DNA of 64,000 bases from Erythroxylum novogranatense (GCA_029891385.1 CM057224.1:39251005-39315004), one strand, 5' to 3'; positions 12,930 to 25,620 are shown, counted from the first letter of the stretch. The notes: a model not told the origin generated them from the letters alone. Made by a program: numbers and translations.

Positions 12930-14745
12930 TGTAGGAAAATCCTGGTGTGTACATCACATGCACACGGTGCGGAAAACAAAATTTTTTGTTCCGGGACCTT
13001 CCCAAAAGCCAGGATCCATGTGTCTATATATCAAAGTCAAACCATAACGACCAAAAGAGACCGTCTCTAACGGTATCCACGCAGAGATCGGAGAACCTAA
13101 CCGGAGTAAACCCTTTGACCCGAGAATAGCTAGAACAAAGTAAAAACTGCTAGATCTTACCTTTATTCTTGGAGAGCTTGGAATCAACGATGAGAAGAAG
13201 GCTTGGAGAAGAGCTTGAATCTTGAAAATCGATGATCAAAAGAGGATAAAAGCCTTTTCTTTAAAACCCTTTCTTCCTTCATACAAAACCAACGACCATC
13301 ACCTTATTTTAGTCTTCAAATGGATTTTTATCTCTTATGGCCACTTGTCACTTTCATTTAAAAGCATTAAATGCAACTTTTGACAAAGTAAAAGAGAAGC
13401 TTCCATCTTCCTTCCACGTAAGTCATATATATATATATAAATTAATTACTTAATTAATTAATAAGATATATATATATATATAAATGCTGAAGTGGTCCAG
13501 TCACACTGGGGTTGGTCCTACCGGCCTACCGAGTCCAGGTATGGAAAAACCACCGGAAATCTTTTTCAGCAATATCGATGTCGCGATCTCATCGGGACAT
13601 ATCTCGATCTCATTGAGATCCATTTAGTCCTATTGCTCTCCATTTATTGGATCTCTGTCCAAAACTATTTTACGAATTCTCTGAATCACTCTTATGCGTG
13701 TGACCCATTAGGTTCCCGGTTATGTTGGCCACTTAGATTAACACTTAATCTGAGCAAGTCATGAGCGGTATCTAGCAACACATCATGACCTCCAATTGAT
13801 CGGAAAGTAATTGGTTTGACGAATGAACCTATATTCATCATGAACCACATCACGAACCTTTCCATAGACAATTGTTGTGCAATTCATCCTTTCACCATGC
13901 TATACCCCACTTGGTTATGAGTATGGGCAAAGTGTCAACTCTTACTAGACTGACTACGTCAAATATAGTCCAAGTGATATCAGTTCTCGTCCTGGGACTC
14001 ATTACTTTATATGTCAATGAAGGCACTCTTCATGACATATGAACTCCGGCCAGAGATTTCCAAGTAATGACCCTGACAAGAGGCCATGGGTATCATCTTC
14101 TGCTATTACAGAAGTGGTGAATCCTTTATTGGCTACTCAATTACCTTCGAATACCTCAAGTTGTACCCAAGCACCACCCTATGAGCGACTTCTGTAAGGC
14201 AACAAGGAATGGAGTCAAAGCACAGAGTCAGTATCCAAGATATTCTTGAGCAACTCAAGTCTAAGGATATTTGCACCATTGCTATGATGAGATTATCACT
14301 GACATTAGAATAGGGTATCCATGTGATGATCTCATAGCAGGTCATCCAATGTACTTACTACCTCTAGTAAGCATTCATATCTCAACCCTAAACATCCCAT
14401 ATTTACAGTTTCTGAGATCCACTGCTTGATCAAATCAAGGAGCTTGAGATGTGCTAGTCTCTCCGGATTACCGATGTCCAGTTTGGTAATCCTATGACTA
14501 GGATAATTTAGATCTTGACATAATTGCACATGATAGGAATCTCAGTAGTATGATCACATCACAATTTCCTTCATGCTATGTCATATATCATGGACTTCAT
14601 TAATTTTCTTATAGATCAATATCCATTCATAAATAATGAACAGCAAATTAATGAAATATGCCTTTCTTTATTTATTCATAAAGTCTGTACATAACTTTGT
14701 ACAAAACGCGCTAAAGGCGATTGTCTTTAGGGCACTACTCTAACA
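12930..14745 (-). repeat. 5' LTR of the nested Copia element
   Basis: It is 1816 bp, plus-strand ends TGTAGGAAAATCC and CTACTCTAACA. It is clearly homologous to 4776-6818 along its length. The short TA run near 13424-13439, about 1.3 kb from the LTR start in element direction, could serve as TATA box; that is an inference. Confidence 0.95.
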
Positions 14746-14750
14746 CAACT
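14746..14750. repeat. Target site duplication CAACT, right copy
   Basis: Pairs with 4771-4775 around the nested Copia element. Confidence 0.95.
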
Positions 14751-17493
14751 TGTGGCTGATATATACTCGGCTTATGCAGTTGATAGAGCAATTGAGCTTT
14801 GTCTCTTACTTGACCATGAAACTAGGTTATTGCCAAGGAAGTGACATCCTCCACTTGTACTTTTTCTATCAATCCTATCTCCGACATAATCCACATCACA
14901 GTAGCCAATTAACCTGAAATCTTTACCTTTCTCATACATTAAACAAAGATCAGTAGTACCTGATAGATATCTCAAAATTCTTTTAACATCAATATAATGA
15001 GATTCTCTAGGATCTGCCTGAAATCTTGCACACAAACAAACACAAAACAAAATGTCAGGTCTGCTTGCTGTAAGGTAAAGTAAAGAATCAATAATCCCTT
15101 TATACAGAGTTTTATCAACATTCTTGCCAGTTTCGTCCTTAGACAAATGGTTTGAAGGATGTATCGGGGTTGACATTGGTTTTACTTTTTTCATATCATA
15201 TTTTGTCAACAGTTCTTTCACATACTTCTGTTGATGAATAAAAATCTTTTCTTCAGTTAGCTTAACTTGCAACCCAAGAAAGAATTTTAATTCACCCATT
15301 ATGCTCATCTCAAATTTATTTTTCATCAAATTTTCAAAATTGGTACATAACATTTCAGAGGTAGCACTAAAAATAATATCATCAACATAAATTTGAACAA
15401 TAATAAAATCATTCTTTATGCACTTTCTAAATAAGGTTTTATCCACCTGACCTCTAGTGAACTTATTCTCAATAAGAAAAGAACTCTGACGATCATACCA
15501 AGCTCAAGGAGCTTGTTTCAAGTCATACAAAGCCTTATGAAGTCTATAGACATAATCCGGTTTCTTAACATCTTCGAAACCTGGAGGTTGCTTCACATAA
15601 ACTTCTTCATCTATAAAGCCATTTAAAAAAATACTCTTCACGTTCATTTGAAATAGCTTTATATCGTGACAGACAACATATGTAAGTAATATCCTAATAG
15701 CTTCTAGTCTTGCTACAGGAGCATAAGTCTCATTGAAGTCTATTCTTTTCTGCTGATTATAGCCTTGTGCTACTAATCTTGGTTTGTTACGACTCATTCT
15801 TCCTGATTCGTCTAGCTTATTCTTAAAAACCCATCTAGTTCCTATGATGGACTTTTTCGATGGTCTGGGAATTAAGGACCAAACTTTATTCCTAGTAAAC
15901 TGGTTCAGCTCCTCTTGCATGGCTAAAATCCAAGCTTCATCTTGAAGAGCTTCATCAATTTTCTTAAGCTCTATTTCAAAAATAAATGCACTATTTGCTT
16001 CTCTTCTGAATTTGGACCTAGTCCACACACCTTCTGAGGTCTCTCCTATAATCAACTCTTCTGGATGAGAACTCTTATATTTTCAATCTCTCTTCAAATC
16101 AAAAGTATTAGGAATATCTTCAACTTTGTCTAAGGAAGTTTCTGATGGTGATACTTCTTCACTGTCAACCAAAGGTACTGATAGGGTTTCATTATCAGGA
16201 TCATCTCTCCTACTTGGTTTAGAATTATCATCAAATTTGACATAAATGATTTCCTCAACAGTCTTAAAGGTAAGGTTGTAAATCCTATAGGCTTTCGATG
16301 ATAGAGAATAGCCTAGAAAAATTCCAGAATAATTCTTAGAGTCAAATTTATCTAGACTTTCTTTTGTATTCAATATAGAGCACTTGCAACCAAATGGATG
16401 GAAGTATAATATATTAGGTTTCCTGCTATTCCATAACTCATATGGAGTTTTCTTCAACAAAGGTCACAGAAGTATTCTATTTTGAATATAGCACGTTGTA
16501 TTCACAGCTTCTGCCCAGCAGTGCTTAGGAAGATCCATCTCACACAACATAGTCCTAGCCATTTCCTGAATCTTCATATTCTTCCTTTTAACAACTCCAT
16601 TTTGTTGTGGAGTTCGAGGGGCATAGAAATTCTGGAAAATTTCATTCTCTTCACAAAATATTCTGAACTTCTCGTTTTCAAATTCACCACCATGATCACT
16701 TCTAATACTAGCTATAGACATTCCTTTCTCATTCTGTAACTTTTTAGATAGGACCTTAAAACACTTAAAGGACTCATCTTTATGTGATAAAGATAATATC
16801 CAACAAAATCTAGTGACATCATCAACAATAACAAGACCATACCTCTTTCCGCCAAGACTCAATGTTCTAGTTAAACCAAATAAATCCATATGTAACAACT
16901 CTAGAGGTCTAGAAGAAGTTACAACAGTTTTAGAAGAAAACGATGTTTTAACCTGTTTTCCTTTTTGACAACTTTCACAAAAGAAATCCTTATTAAAACT
17001 TATTTTTGGTAAACCTCTTACCAAATCATGTTTAATCAACTTGGAAATATGTTTAAAACTGATATGACCTAGCTTTTTATGCCAAATCAATTTGTCTTTA
17101 TCAGTTGATATAAAACAGAAAATATTTTGATTTTAAAAATCTTCTAAATTAATTTTGTAAAGATTGTTTTGTCTTTTGGCAAAAAAGAATATGGACCCAT
17201 CCTTGTTTTTGACTTCACAAGAATTTTGATTGAAAGACACTTCAAAACTAGAATCACATATTTGACTGACACTAATCAAATTGTGTTTTAAACCATCAAC
17301 TAGCAGCACATTATCAATGCATGCAAAGGAATCTTTACCAATTTTACCGATTCCAATTATCTTGCCCTGCTGGTTGCCTCCAAAAGTTACCGATCCTCCC
17401 TTCTTATACTGAAGATCTAGAAATATAGGCCTTCTTCCCGTCATGTGTTGCGAGCATCCACTATCTAAGTACCAATGGTGTTGACTGCTTTTT
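14751..17493 (-). pseudogene. SIRE-like pol: PR, IN, RT and 5' part of RNase H
   Basis: Protease motif WYLDSGCSQHMTGRR is near 17440-17480. The integrase zinc-binding start IWHKKLGHISFKHI (17090) is followed by the core, with SIRSDHGGEF, APRTPQQNGVV and CWAEAVNT. Next comes the capsid-proximal FLGYSLSSKAYRIYN block (16460-16083). RT begins WVFKNKLDESG (16055-15504) and continues 15446-14772 with IYVDDIIFSATSE, an intact YVDD, then RNase H up to SIALSTA, a TAA stop and AEYISATS at the junction. The frame breaks near 17100, 16463, 16080 and 15470 are small. Confidence 0.95.
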
Positions 17494-19147
17494 TCAAGGA
17501 AGGATATCTGTAAGTGGTATCATCTGTCTCTTAGATACCCAGATTTTCTTAGGGCCTTTAGGGTTAATTCGTGTACAATTCATAGTATGATGATGTAAAT
17601 GATGACATCTCTGATAATGATTAGGTTGATGAAATTTCTTCCTAAAGGGAGTAGAAATCTTTTTATACTGAGGATAGTTTTTATCAAACCCTAATCCAAT
17701 TTTACCATTAGGGTGTCTGTATTTTCCTAGCATATCATTCATTTTTCTCGTACTCTCTGTAAATGTTGATAGATCAGCTGAAAGACTATTTATTCTCTGT
17801 TTTAACTAGTTGATCTCTTCAGATCTATCTACCACAACCTTTTTCTTCATCTCGTCTACTTGTTTTTTTAAGCAGACATTTTCCTTTTCCAATGCTTGCA
17901 TGTTTTTCAAGTTTTCTACGTACTTTTTCTTAAGCAACTTATACTGCTTTAGAATAGCATGAGAATCTTCTAATAGTTCTGAGTATGCATCTTGTAATTC
18001 ATTAAATTTTAAGGTTACCTCCTCATCACTTTCTTCTTCGACTACCAGGCAGATATTTGCTTACACAGATGCCTCTGAGTTCGTATCTGATTCAGACAAA
18101 TCTAGATCTTTCCAGGTTGCCATCATGCTTTTCTTGCCTTCTCTACTCTTCTTTGGCTTTCTCTTTATCAATGGACATTCGGACTTGTAATGTCCCGGTT
18201 TATTGCATTCATAGCATGTGATGGATGTTTTCTTGTTCTTCCCTTCATCTTTGCTATTCTTCTTGAAGTAGGATTCTTTGTTTCCATTAGCCTTTTTCTT
18301 CCACAAGCGTCTAATCTCTTTATCAAGATAAAGGAGAGTTCATCATCTTCCTCGCTTGAAGCATGATCTGAATTACTGGAATCGTCATCCTTGACTTCCT
18401 CAATCTTTAGCGTTTTTGACGATGAGCTTCTCTTCTTTTGATTCTTCTGATTCTTCTGTCCAGCCTTTAATACTATGGATTTGTCCCATCTGGGCTTATC
18501 TTCTGCATCGAGTTCAACTTCATGTATCTTCAGAGATCCAAGTAATTCATCAAGCTTCAATATGCTCAAATCCTTGGCTTCTTGTACGGCTGTAACTTTT
18601 GATCTCCATCTCTTCGGTAACTTCTTAGGTTCTTTCTAACGTGATCTTGATTGTCGTACGTTCTACCGAGAGCTTTAAGTCCATTGATGATAGTTTGAAA
18701 TCTTCCAAACATCTGATCGATAGACTCTTCGTCCTTCATTTTGAATAGCTCATACCGGTGTACAAGAATGCTTATTTTTGACTCTTTTACTTGATTTGTG
18801 CCTTCATGTGCGATGGATAGCGTATCCTACATCTCCTTCGTAGTGTCGCATCCGTAAACTTTATCATACTCACTTCTGCTTAAGGCACAGCTTAAGAAGA
18901 ACTTGGCCTTCGAATTTAGCTAGAATCTTGCTTTTTGTTCTGCAGACCATCTGATTCGTGGAATGACATTTTCTTCTTCATCTACCGGTGTATACGGTCC
19001 ATTTTTTATTATCTCCTAAAGATCGATATGAGTAGATTCAATGAAGAGCCGCATCCTGTCTTTCTAGTAATGATAGTCTTCTCCATTGAACACTGAAGGT
19101 CTAGTTATGGAGGCACCTTCAGCTATATATATGTGTGACTCTGCCAT
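17494..19147 (-). pseudogene. SIRE-like gag (broken)
   Basis: The start ATG at 19147 begins MAESHIYIAEGASITRPSVF. Conserved gag positions follow, with tryptophan codons replaced by TAG in at least two places (near 19070 and 19030). The middle part reads MSILKLDELLGSLKIHEVEL, then an acidic serine-rich stretch. One CCHC knuckle, CYECNKPGHYKSEC, is near 18180-18220; a second basic, histidine-rich stretch at about 17494-17650 may be a decayed knuckle. Lysine-rich coiled-coil-like sequence lies between (17750-18060). Several frameshifts are present. Confidence 0.9.
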
Positions 19148-19190
19148 GGATCTTTATCCATACTTTGTTAAGGTGGTTCTTGGACACCAA

Positions 19191-19202
19191 GCTTTGATAC
19201 CA
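19191..19202 (-). other. Primer binding site of the SIRE-like element
   Basis: The minus strand reads TGGTATCAAAGC, one mismatch from the usual initiator tRNA-Met PBS TGGTATCAGAGC, two bases inside the LTR terminus at 19205. Confidence 0.9.
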
Positions 19203-19704
19203 ATTGAAGTGAATCACACGTTAGTATACGATATACAAAATGCAAAAGAAAGGGGGGGTTTAATCGTGCATTCGAATTTTTAATACAATCCCCTTTTAAA
19301 AAATTTGCTTTCTCAAATCGATTGACAAGCAATATTATGAAGTATTTATATCATCAATAGAAACAAGAGTTAAGAGTTGAGAGTGAGAATTGACACAACA
19401 CTTTTCTACTGGTTCACGCCAAACCGTAGGTTACGTCGAGTCCTGAGAATCCCTTCTGAGATTTCACTATACTTCATAAAAGTACAAGTATTCTTTTCAC
19501 CAAACCTCTTCAGGTCTCTTACAACAAGTATTCTTTTTCACACTTAGCTTCTTTAGGCTCTCAGCTTTTCTTCTTTCTCACAGAAAGATATTGCGAGCTT
19601 TGTTACAGAAAATATAGCTCTCATGTTTTGCCCAAATACAGTATTTAGCTTTTTGAAAATCACTAACAAAATCACTAACTTTTTCAGTCTTCGACTTTGA
19701 CTCA

Positions 19705-19712
19705 TATTTATA
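19705..19712 (-). promoter_or_regulatory. TATA box candidate in the SIRE-like LTR
   Basis: The minus strand reads GACTATAAATATGAG, giving TATAAATA about 610 bp from the LTR start. It is well placed to drive element transcription. Assignment is by motif only. Confidence 0.6.
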
Positions 19713-19839
19713 GTCTTCGTCTTCAACTGCTTCTTGATAACTGCTTCTTTCTTCTTGTTTCTTGATCTTTAAAGAAACGGTTATTCAGTTGAGTTCTGTA
19801 ACTAACTCAAGCTGATTTGGTTCTTCGTCTTCGATTCTT

Positions 19840-20262
19840 TCGTCTCATTTTCGCTTCCGTCTCATTTTCGCTTCCGTCTCATTTTGCTTCCGTCTCATTT
19901 TTTGCTTACGTCTCATTTCTATCTTTGCATCTCATTTTCTTCCGTCTCATTTTTGCTTCCGTCTCATTTTGCTTCCTTCTCATTTTTGCTTCCGTCTCAT
20001 TTTTACTTATGTTTAATTTTACTTCCGTCTTATTTTGCTTCCGTCTCATTTTTTGCTTCCGTCTCATTTTTTCTTCCGTCTCATTTTTTGCTTCTGTCTC
20101 ATTTTCACTTCCTTCTCATTTTTACTTCTGTCTCATTTTGCTTCTGCCTCATTTTTTGCTTCCGTCTCATTTTTACTTCCATCTCATTTTTTCGCTCTTC
20201 CGTCTCATTTTTCTTTTGTCTCATTTTTACTCTTCCGTCTCATTTCCTTCCATCTTATTTCT
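19840..20262. repeat. Minisatellite, 16- to 18-bp unit CGTCTCATTTTTGCTTC
   Basis: About two dozen imperfect units, variants include CTTCTCATTTT, CGTCTTATTTT and CATCTCATTTT. It lies in the U3 part of the SIRE-like LTR, upstream of the TATA candidate. Open frames across it are repeat artefacts. Confidence 0.93.
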
Positions 20263-20322
20263 TCAACTTCATCATTATTTGGTTTTCATCAAAATTAATC
20301 GTAAAGTCATTTTGACTTAACA

Positions 20323-21283
20323 TAATCTCCATTACCAACTCCAACTAGTATAGCAGTTTGCACCATGTTAACACTAGTTCCTCTTCCCTTTGTAAATTTG
20401 AAGTTAACTAGAAAACATATTAGCCTGTAACACTTCTCCCTGGTATGCCCTTTCTTTGAACAATATGAACACATTAGTGCATTCCTCTCCTTCTTCTTAA
20501 AATCACTGTTACCAGTTGAAGATTTGTTGTTGTTAGAAACAAACATTGTCACCGATTCAACAAGGGGTTAATAAGTGGCTTACAAAGTTCTTTGCGACTC
20601 TTCCTTTGTAAGAACATTGTAAACATCATCTAAACTTGGTAGAGGTGGTTGCATAAGAATTTGTGACCTCTGAGCAGAAAATCCTTCATTAAGTCCATTA
20701 AGGAACTTAAACACTCTATCTTTGTCATGACTAAGAACAAAAGGTCGAAAACATTCTTCATTACAGTTGCCAAATTTATAATGCGGAACTAGCCTATACT
20801 GTCGTAATTCCTCCTAGAGAACATTCAATTCAGTATAATAAGCATCCACAGGTCTGTTATCTTGATGAGCTACAGAGATTTCATACTACAACTTGCATAC
20901 TTGAATATCATCAGATTGGTCGAATCTCTTCTTCAGCACCTCCCAAATCCTCAAGGCAGTATCAATGTAGAAGATTGTTGACGTAATCGGAGCCAACATT
21001 GATCGAAGAAGCCAAGCAATGATTAGATTATTACATCTAATCTAGACAGGGAAGAGAGGATTAGCTGGATTGATAGGTCTAGAAATAGATCCGTCTAGAA
21101 CCCTATCTTGTTGCGTATAGACAACGTAAGAATAATCGATCTGTTCCATATTATATAATTATTTGTATTGAGCTCTGGTTGTGCAATCATTGTGGTGAAA
21201 TTGTCAGAATGATGAACGAAATAAGGAGATGAAGGATCTTCTCTACTTGAAATAGATGAAATTGAAAAGGCTAGTGAACTCAT
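20323..21283 (-). pseudogene. Ale-like gag, truncated by insertion
   Basis: The likely start MSSLAFSISSISS at 21283 leads to EDPSSPYFVHHSDN and ELNTNNYIIWNRSIILTLS, the Copia-type gag N-terminal domain (Retrotran_gag_3). The middle (20560-21094) is frameshifted. A CCHC knuckle, CSYCSKKGHTREKC, lies near 20430-20470. The last codons read on the minus strand to 20323 are cut by the TGTTAAG terminus of the SIRE-like LTR. Confidence 0.88.
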
Positions 21284-21423
21284 CTTTCGATATTTCTGAT
21301 CGATCGAGAACAGAGGAAAGGATTGAAACAAACAGAAAGACTCAATTGAACAATAAATTGGAGGATTGAAAAAGGAATTAAAAAAAGTGATCCTAAGGAT
21401 TTAAAGAATGGAACCCTAGAGCT

Positions 21424-21441
21424 CCAAAAGCTCTGGTACCA
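21424..21441 (-). other. Primer binding site of the Ale-like element
   Basis: The minus strand reads TGGTACCAGAGCTTTTGG directly abutting the LTR end at 21442, matching the initiator tRNA-Met site of Ale-type elements. Confidence 0.88.
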
Positions 21442-21657
21442 TGTGAAGAAACACGATAGATAGAAGAGGGAAAGAAGAATGATAGAAAATGAATGTGGAG
21501 AAAAATGAAACTAAATTAACTCACTCTAAAACGTTGTTATAAGTACAACTTATATACAAGTAAGAGAGAGAAAGTCAACTAATCTAAAGAACTAACTAAT
21601 TAAGTTACAAAATACAATAAGCGTGAGGATTTAAAAAGTAGTTTTTCCTTATCAACA
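21442..21657 (-). repeat. 5' LTR of the Ale-like element, 216 bp
   Basis: It runs TGTTGATAAGG ... GTTTCTTCACA in element direction. It contains TATATAAG (complement of 21549-21556), a likely TATA box. Confidence 0.85.
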
Positions 21658-23010
21658 CTCCACTTCTCTTTTTCTCTTACTTGAACACCTTTAGATGTAC
21701 TACCTCACAAGATTGTTTTAAGGCATCAATATTTACACCCAAATCTACTTTAGCCCAATAAAGTAATGCTTTCTTGGTCGGACAACCAAAAATCTCAAGG
21801 TCTAATGCAGAATTTTGCTTGTTTACAAAGCTAGTTGCATTCAAAGCAACACCTTCCTGTAATAGCTAGAATGAATGACTTGTTATTTCTTTGGGAAAAT
21901 CATCTACAACTTTTTCTTTATCGAGCCACACCTCAGTTATCTTCATCTGATTCATAGTAAGAGTTCCTATTTTGTCTATGCAGATTGTTGTGGCAGAATT
22001 CATTGTTTCATAAGTAGAGAGTTTTTAAATCATAATATGATCATTTGTCATTAGCTTCATAGAGTATGTAAGGTTTCGTGTCACAACTAAGACTAAACCT
22101 TTTGGGAATGTCACTTCCACGATCTTCACAGCAGCATTTATAAGGTTCACTATTGACTAAAGGATGTTCCCTAAGTTAGCATTGCTTCTGTTGAATTGTG
22201 ATTTTCCACTTACATCCTTGGTGTTTCCAGTGAAGTAACAGATGAAAGCAATAGTGAAAGTAATCGCCACCACACTTGTTCCTATCTTTTTGATTTGAAA
22301 AGTGAGCTTATTGAGATATTTCTGAAATGGAGGAAGACTAAAATGGAGTCTCTTCCTCCATTTCACATAATGTTGAACTCATTATCTTTTCACAAACAGA
22401 CAGAAGAAGCATGAAACCAAAGCCATCAATCATTTTTGCTCCTGCAAGCAAGAACATATTTTCTCTGGATTTCTACAGTGTTGACAATCTGAAGTTACTC
22501 ACAGAAGACATAACAACAATAAGGACAACATAAAAAATGTTGCTAAGACCACCATAACAGCTTTCTTTCAGGCCATACTATTTGATATAGAAATCAAAAG
22601 AGAACATGGAACAGATCAAAAGAATTACAATGGTTATGTCCTTTATTGCTTGGAGAAAAAATCATATAAAGGTTCTAACAGCGGGCTTCTGATGCGTATT
22701 GACACCGAAAACCTCTCTTCTACGTTCTAGATCCTCCTTTCTTCCACCGATACCTTATGTAATATGGCTATTAAGACCTGCAACAATTTACTCAATTCCT
22801 CCTATTTGGCTAAGTAAGCCAAAATTCTTCTCTTTCACAACACAAGCGACTGTGATTTGATCAATACCAATTGTGGAGGGTATATGGTTTGTGCCAACAA
22901 TTTCATCATAGACATAAATGGAAACCTAGGAGAGTGTGTCTGAGAGACACTTTTGCTTGTGGGAACCTTTCTTGGACATAGCATCAAGAAACCTAGTGAA
23001 AAATATAAGC
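21658..23010 (-). pseudogene. Autoinhibited P-type Ca2+-ATPase pseudogene (ACA type), 5' part
   Basis: Reading leftward: VKEKNFGLLSQIGGIE then a stop; GRKEDLERRREVFGVNT and FLQAIKDITIVILLICSM (first membrane segment); then a large part is missing. After a possible GT-AG intron ending near 22461 comes AKMIDGFGFMLLL, then the stretch with YFTGNTKDVSGKSQFN (22157-22366), a degraded proline-glycine membrane segment, and the phosphorylation region [17 protein letters not shown] (about 21965-22005). There the usual DKTGT is DKIGT. It ends at EKKRSG where the Ale-like LTR begins. The protein would have pumped Ca2+ out of the cytosol. Stops, the deletion and the insertions make it dead. The intron suggests a decayed gene rather than a retrocopy. 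The 3' half should lie left of the window. Confidence 0.87.
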
Positions 23011-23454
23011 CCTCCAACACGATGGTTGGCGGGGGTTCATTACGTCTTCTCGATCAAGATGCATATCGGCTATAAACTCCGGATGTCCTAGCTGGGCACC
23101 ACAATATGTGAAATGGAATTGATTTTGTAAGGTAATAAGAAAAGTTTATGTCTATATTTAACCAACACAAGAAGTCAGTCGACTGATTGGTTATGCTATA
23201 ACACCTTTTATAATTTATTAAGTCTTTAAGAAGTAAGAACGTCGAGAAAATAGGATGGTAAGAGTCATCCGGCATCATCAATTTTTTTAAAATAAAAAGT
23301 TTAAATTAAAAGTAAAAAATAATAATTTTTAATTAGATCCAAACTTAGGTAATTCAAATTAGACCCAGTTGATATTCAATTCTTTTAAATAACAAGATTT
23401 TAAGTATTTTTAAGAGCCTAATCCATAAACTGGCCATAATCATTTCATTGCCAT

Positions 23455-23680
23455 CCTCACGTGAAAAATCTAATTTGTTGGATTCTTATTTAATTTATTA
23501 CTTAGGACTTAAGAGGCAGAAAAGTGATTTACACACGTACATACATACATGGTCATTTGATGGCGTCACGCAAAAGTAATCGCGTCAAATAAAGGAGATA
23601 AAACTACCTACAGTCACGTGATGCTCTAGTTCACGTTAATAAAAATTATACTAATATTTTTGCTTATTTTTAATAATTTG
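23455..23680. repeat. Dispersed repeat, copy 1
   Basis: Clearly homologous, same orientation, to 45460-45665. Shared anchors include TAGGACTTAA, ACATGGTCATTTGATGG, GGAGATAAAACT and GTGATGCTC. This copy keeps CpG where the other has TpG or CpA. Its class is unknown. Confidence 0.85.
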
Positions 23681-25384
23681 TAATTACAACTTCCAAGAAG
23701 AAAATCTTGATGAACTGTTATTTTAGTTCTAACTCATAATTAGAAAACAAAGAGGTTCGATCCTATTGGGAAGATATTAATGTAATTTGTTATTAGACAA
23801 GCGATAATACATTTAAACTTTTTAAGATTTTTTAAACTTAGGAATTGAACATTCAAAATTTTTAATTTAATAATTAATTTTTTAAATTTTTTATAAATTA
23901 GGTCGAAAATTATTTTTTATTATGCAGTATATTTATTAAATACTACGTATTTCTATTTAAAAAGTCAATGTGCTTATTGCACATAAAATTGTCAATAGAT
24001 CGGGGTAGCTCATGGCCTAGCCCATGGTCCAATAGGCCACGAGTGGGTTGAGCCAACTTGATCTATCATATTTTTAAAAAAGTAAAAAATGACATCGTTT
24101 TTAAAATAATAATTCGGCTATTGGTTGTGCTAAGCCGGGTCATGGCTCAATCAAGTCGATAGCCCTGGTCGACCCAAGCTAAAATTGGTTTGAGTCGGGT
24201 TACATTTGACATTTCTAATTGCGTATAGCTCCCTACTTTGTGGGAGTCTAAAACAAGTTATAATGTACGAAATCTTCCCTTTGTATTTTTACAAAAGACT
24301 ATTTTCGTGACTTAAACATGTGACTTTATGGTCACAAAAGAACAACTTTACTAGTTGTTTTTAGTAAAAATGAATATTTTGAATTGAATTATTAATATTT
24401 TAATTGAAAATTTTAAAAGCTCTATCAATTAATAAAAATATCTAAAAAAACCGAGCATTTAAGAATTTGTTATTTCTGTAGATATTTAGGTGATATTATC
24501 TTGTGTATAATTATGAAGCTTGAGCGGCAAGTCTTAACACAAGTCATTCCCAGAAAATTCTTTAGATCGCAAACAGTCAAACCATTACCGATAGAGTTCC
24601 AAGTTTTGTGCTGCCATGTAATTGCTCTGTAACTTTCATAACTTTTGCACGCGTTAAAGAATCTTAATTCTAACCCTTTTAAGCACCGCAGAAAATTTCC
24701 CAACCATCGGGGAAATTTCTTCTTCTGCTTTTGATAATTGAAAGGGCACTTGATGACTTGCAAGTCATGGACTCAAGTTAATTAGTTACGTGTATTGTTA
24801 GATTAATTACCGATCCAATTTCTTTCAACTAAAAATGGATAATCTATTAGTTAATGAAAGGAGTTAAATACACCTTGTATCATTAACAATGCATTTTTAT
24901 TTTTTAATAAATTCGTTTAAGCAAAAAAAATAAAATAAAGATTGCTTTTATAAAACCTTTAATTACTCCAAGTGATTTAAATAAATTAAAATATAAGATA
25001 ATGTTTAAATTACTAGTCAATTTCTAATCAAATTTTCTTTAGATATTGAACACAAAATGGATTATGTTTATGAAGTACATCTTTGTACATCAATTATGAA
25101 CTACTAAATTTCTAGTTTTAGATTGAAAATAAACTTATTAATAACCTAAACTATTCATCCAAAAGACTTAATAATTTAGGTTTTTTTGATGGGCACAATG
25201 AATTAATCTTCCAAATTTACAAGAGATAATAGTACTATAGTTAACAAATTTTGATTGAATGCCGAGTCCATTTGTTGCTTATACAATGTATATAAAAACT
25301 TTACAGTACATACAAAGAAAAAGGAGGTCCATTTCTTCGATTCCTTTTCAAGTAGGCTCTAGTTTCGTAATTACATGCCTCATA

Positions 25385-25620
25385 TTTAAGAAATAGCTAA
25401 AATACATTTTTATCTCAACATTTATAACAAAATATATAACAGATCCTAATATTTCGAATCCACCAAATTGAATCCCACTGTTTTAAAACTTTCCAAACAA
25501 ATTTTAAATTGATAAAAATTTAACGAAATTAACTCTATGTAAATTAAATGTCATGTCAATATTAACATGATATTATTTTTATTTTTAAATTAAACGTGGA
25601 CTTCACTACCACGTGGCAAG
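25385..25620. repeat. Arm of a possible long-inverted-repeat transposon
   Basis: The composition (AATACATTTTTATCTCAAC, AACGAAATTAACTCT, CCACGTGGCAAG) resembles the arms of the inverted-repeat element in the ERH intron and the stretch at 40366-40530. No second arm is found nearby, so the call is tentative. Confidence 0.35.

Larger units (their letters stand above)
19205..20322 (-). repeat. 5' LTR of the SIRE-like element
   Basis: In element direction it runs TGTTAAGTCAAAATGAC ... GTGATTCACTTCA, 1118 bp, TG...CA. It is placed by the PBS on one side and by interrupted Ale-like gag sequence on the other. Its partner lies outside the window, so the boundary at 20322 is supported by structure but not by a second copy. 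Confidence 0.85.
20323..21657 (-). mobile_element. Ale/Retrofit-like Copia element, 5' end
   Basis: In element direction: a 216-bp LTR (21657-21442), PBS (21441-21424), then gag (from about 21283). gag is interrupted at 20323 by the SIRE-like element, so the remainder must lie left of the window. Short LTRs, a TGGTACCAGAGC primer site and this gag type are typical of the Ale/Retrofit lineage. It inserted in exon sequence of the Ca2+-ATPase pseudogene; CTCCA (21658-21662) is the probable target duplication, its partner being out of view. Confidence 0.85.

Noticed and set aside
19817..20320. Open frames of 167, 143 and 87 codons in the Copia LTR array
   Set aside because: Three overlapping frames across one tandem repeat, without start context or similarity.
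24470..24763. 97-codon frame, minus strand
   Set aside because: No domain, conserved motif or splice context; single open frame of this size is expected by chance in 64 kb.
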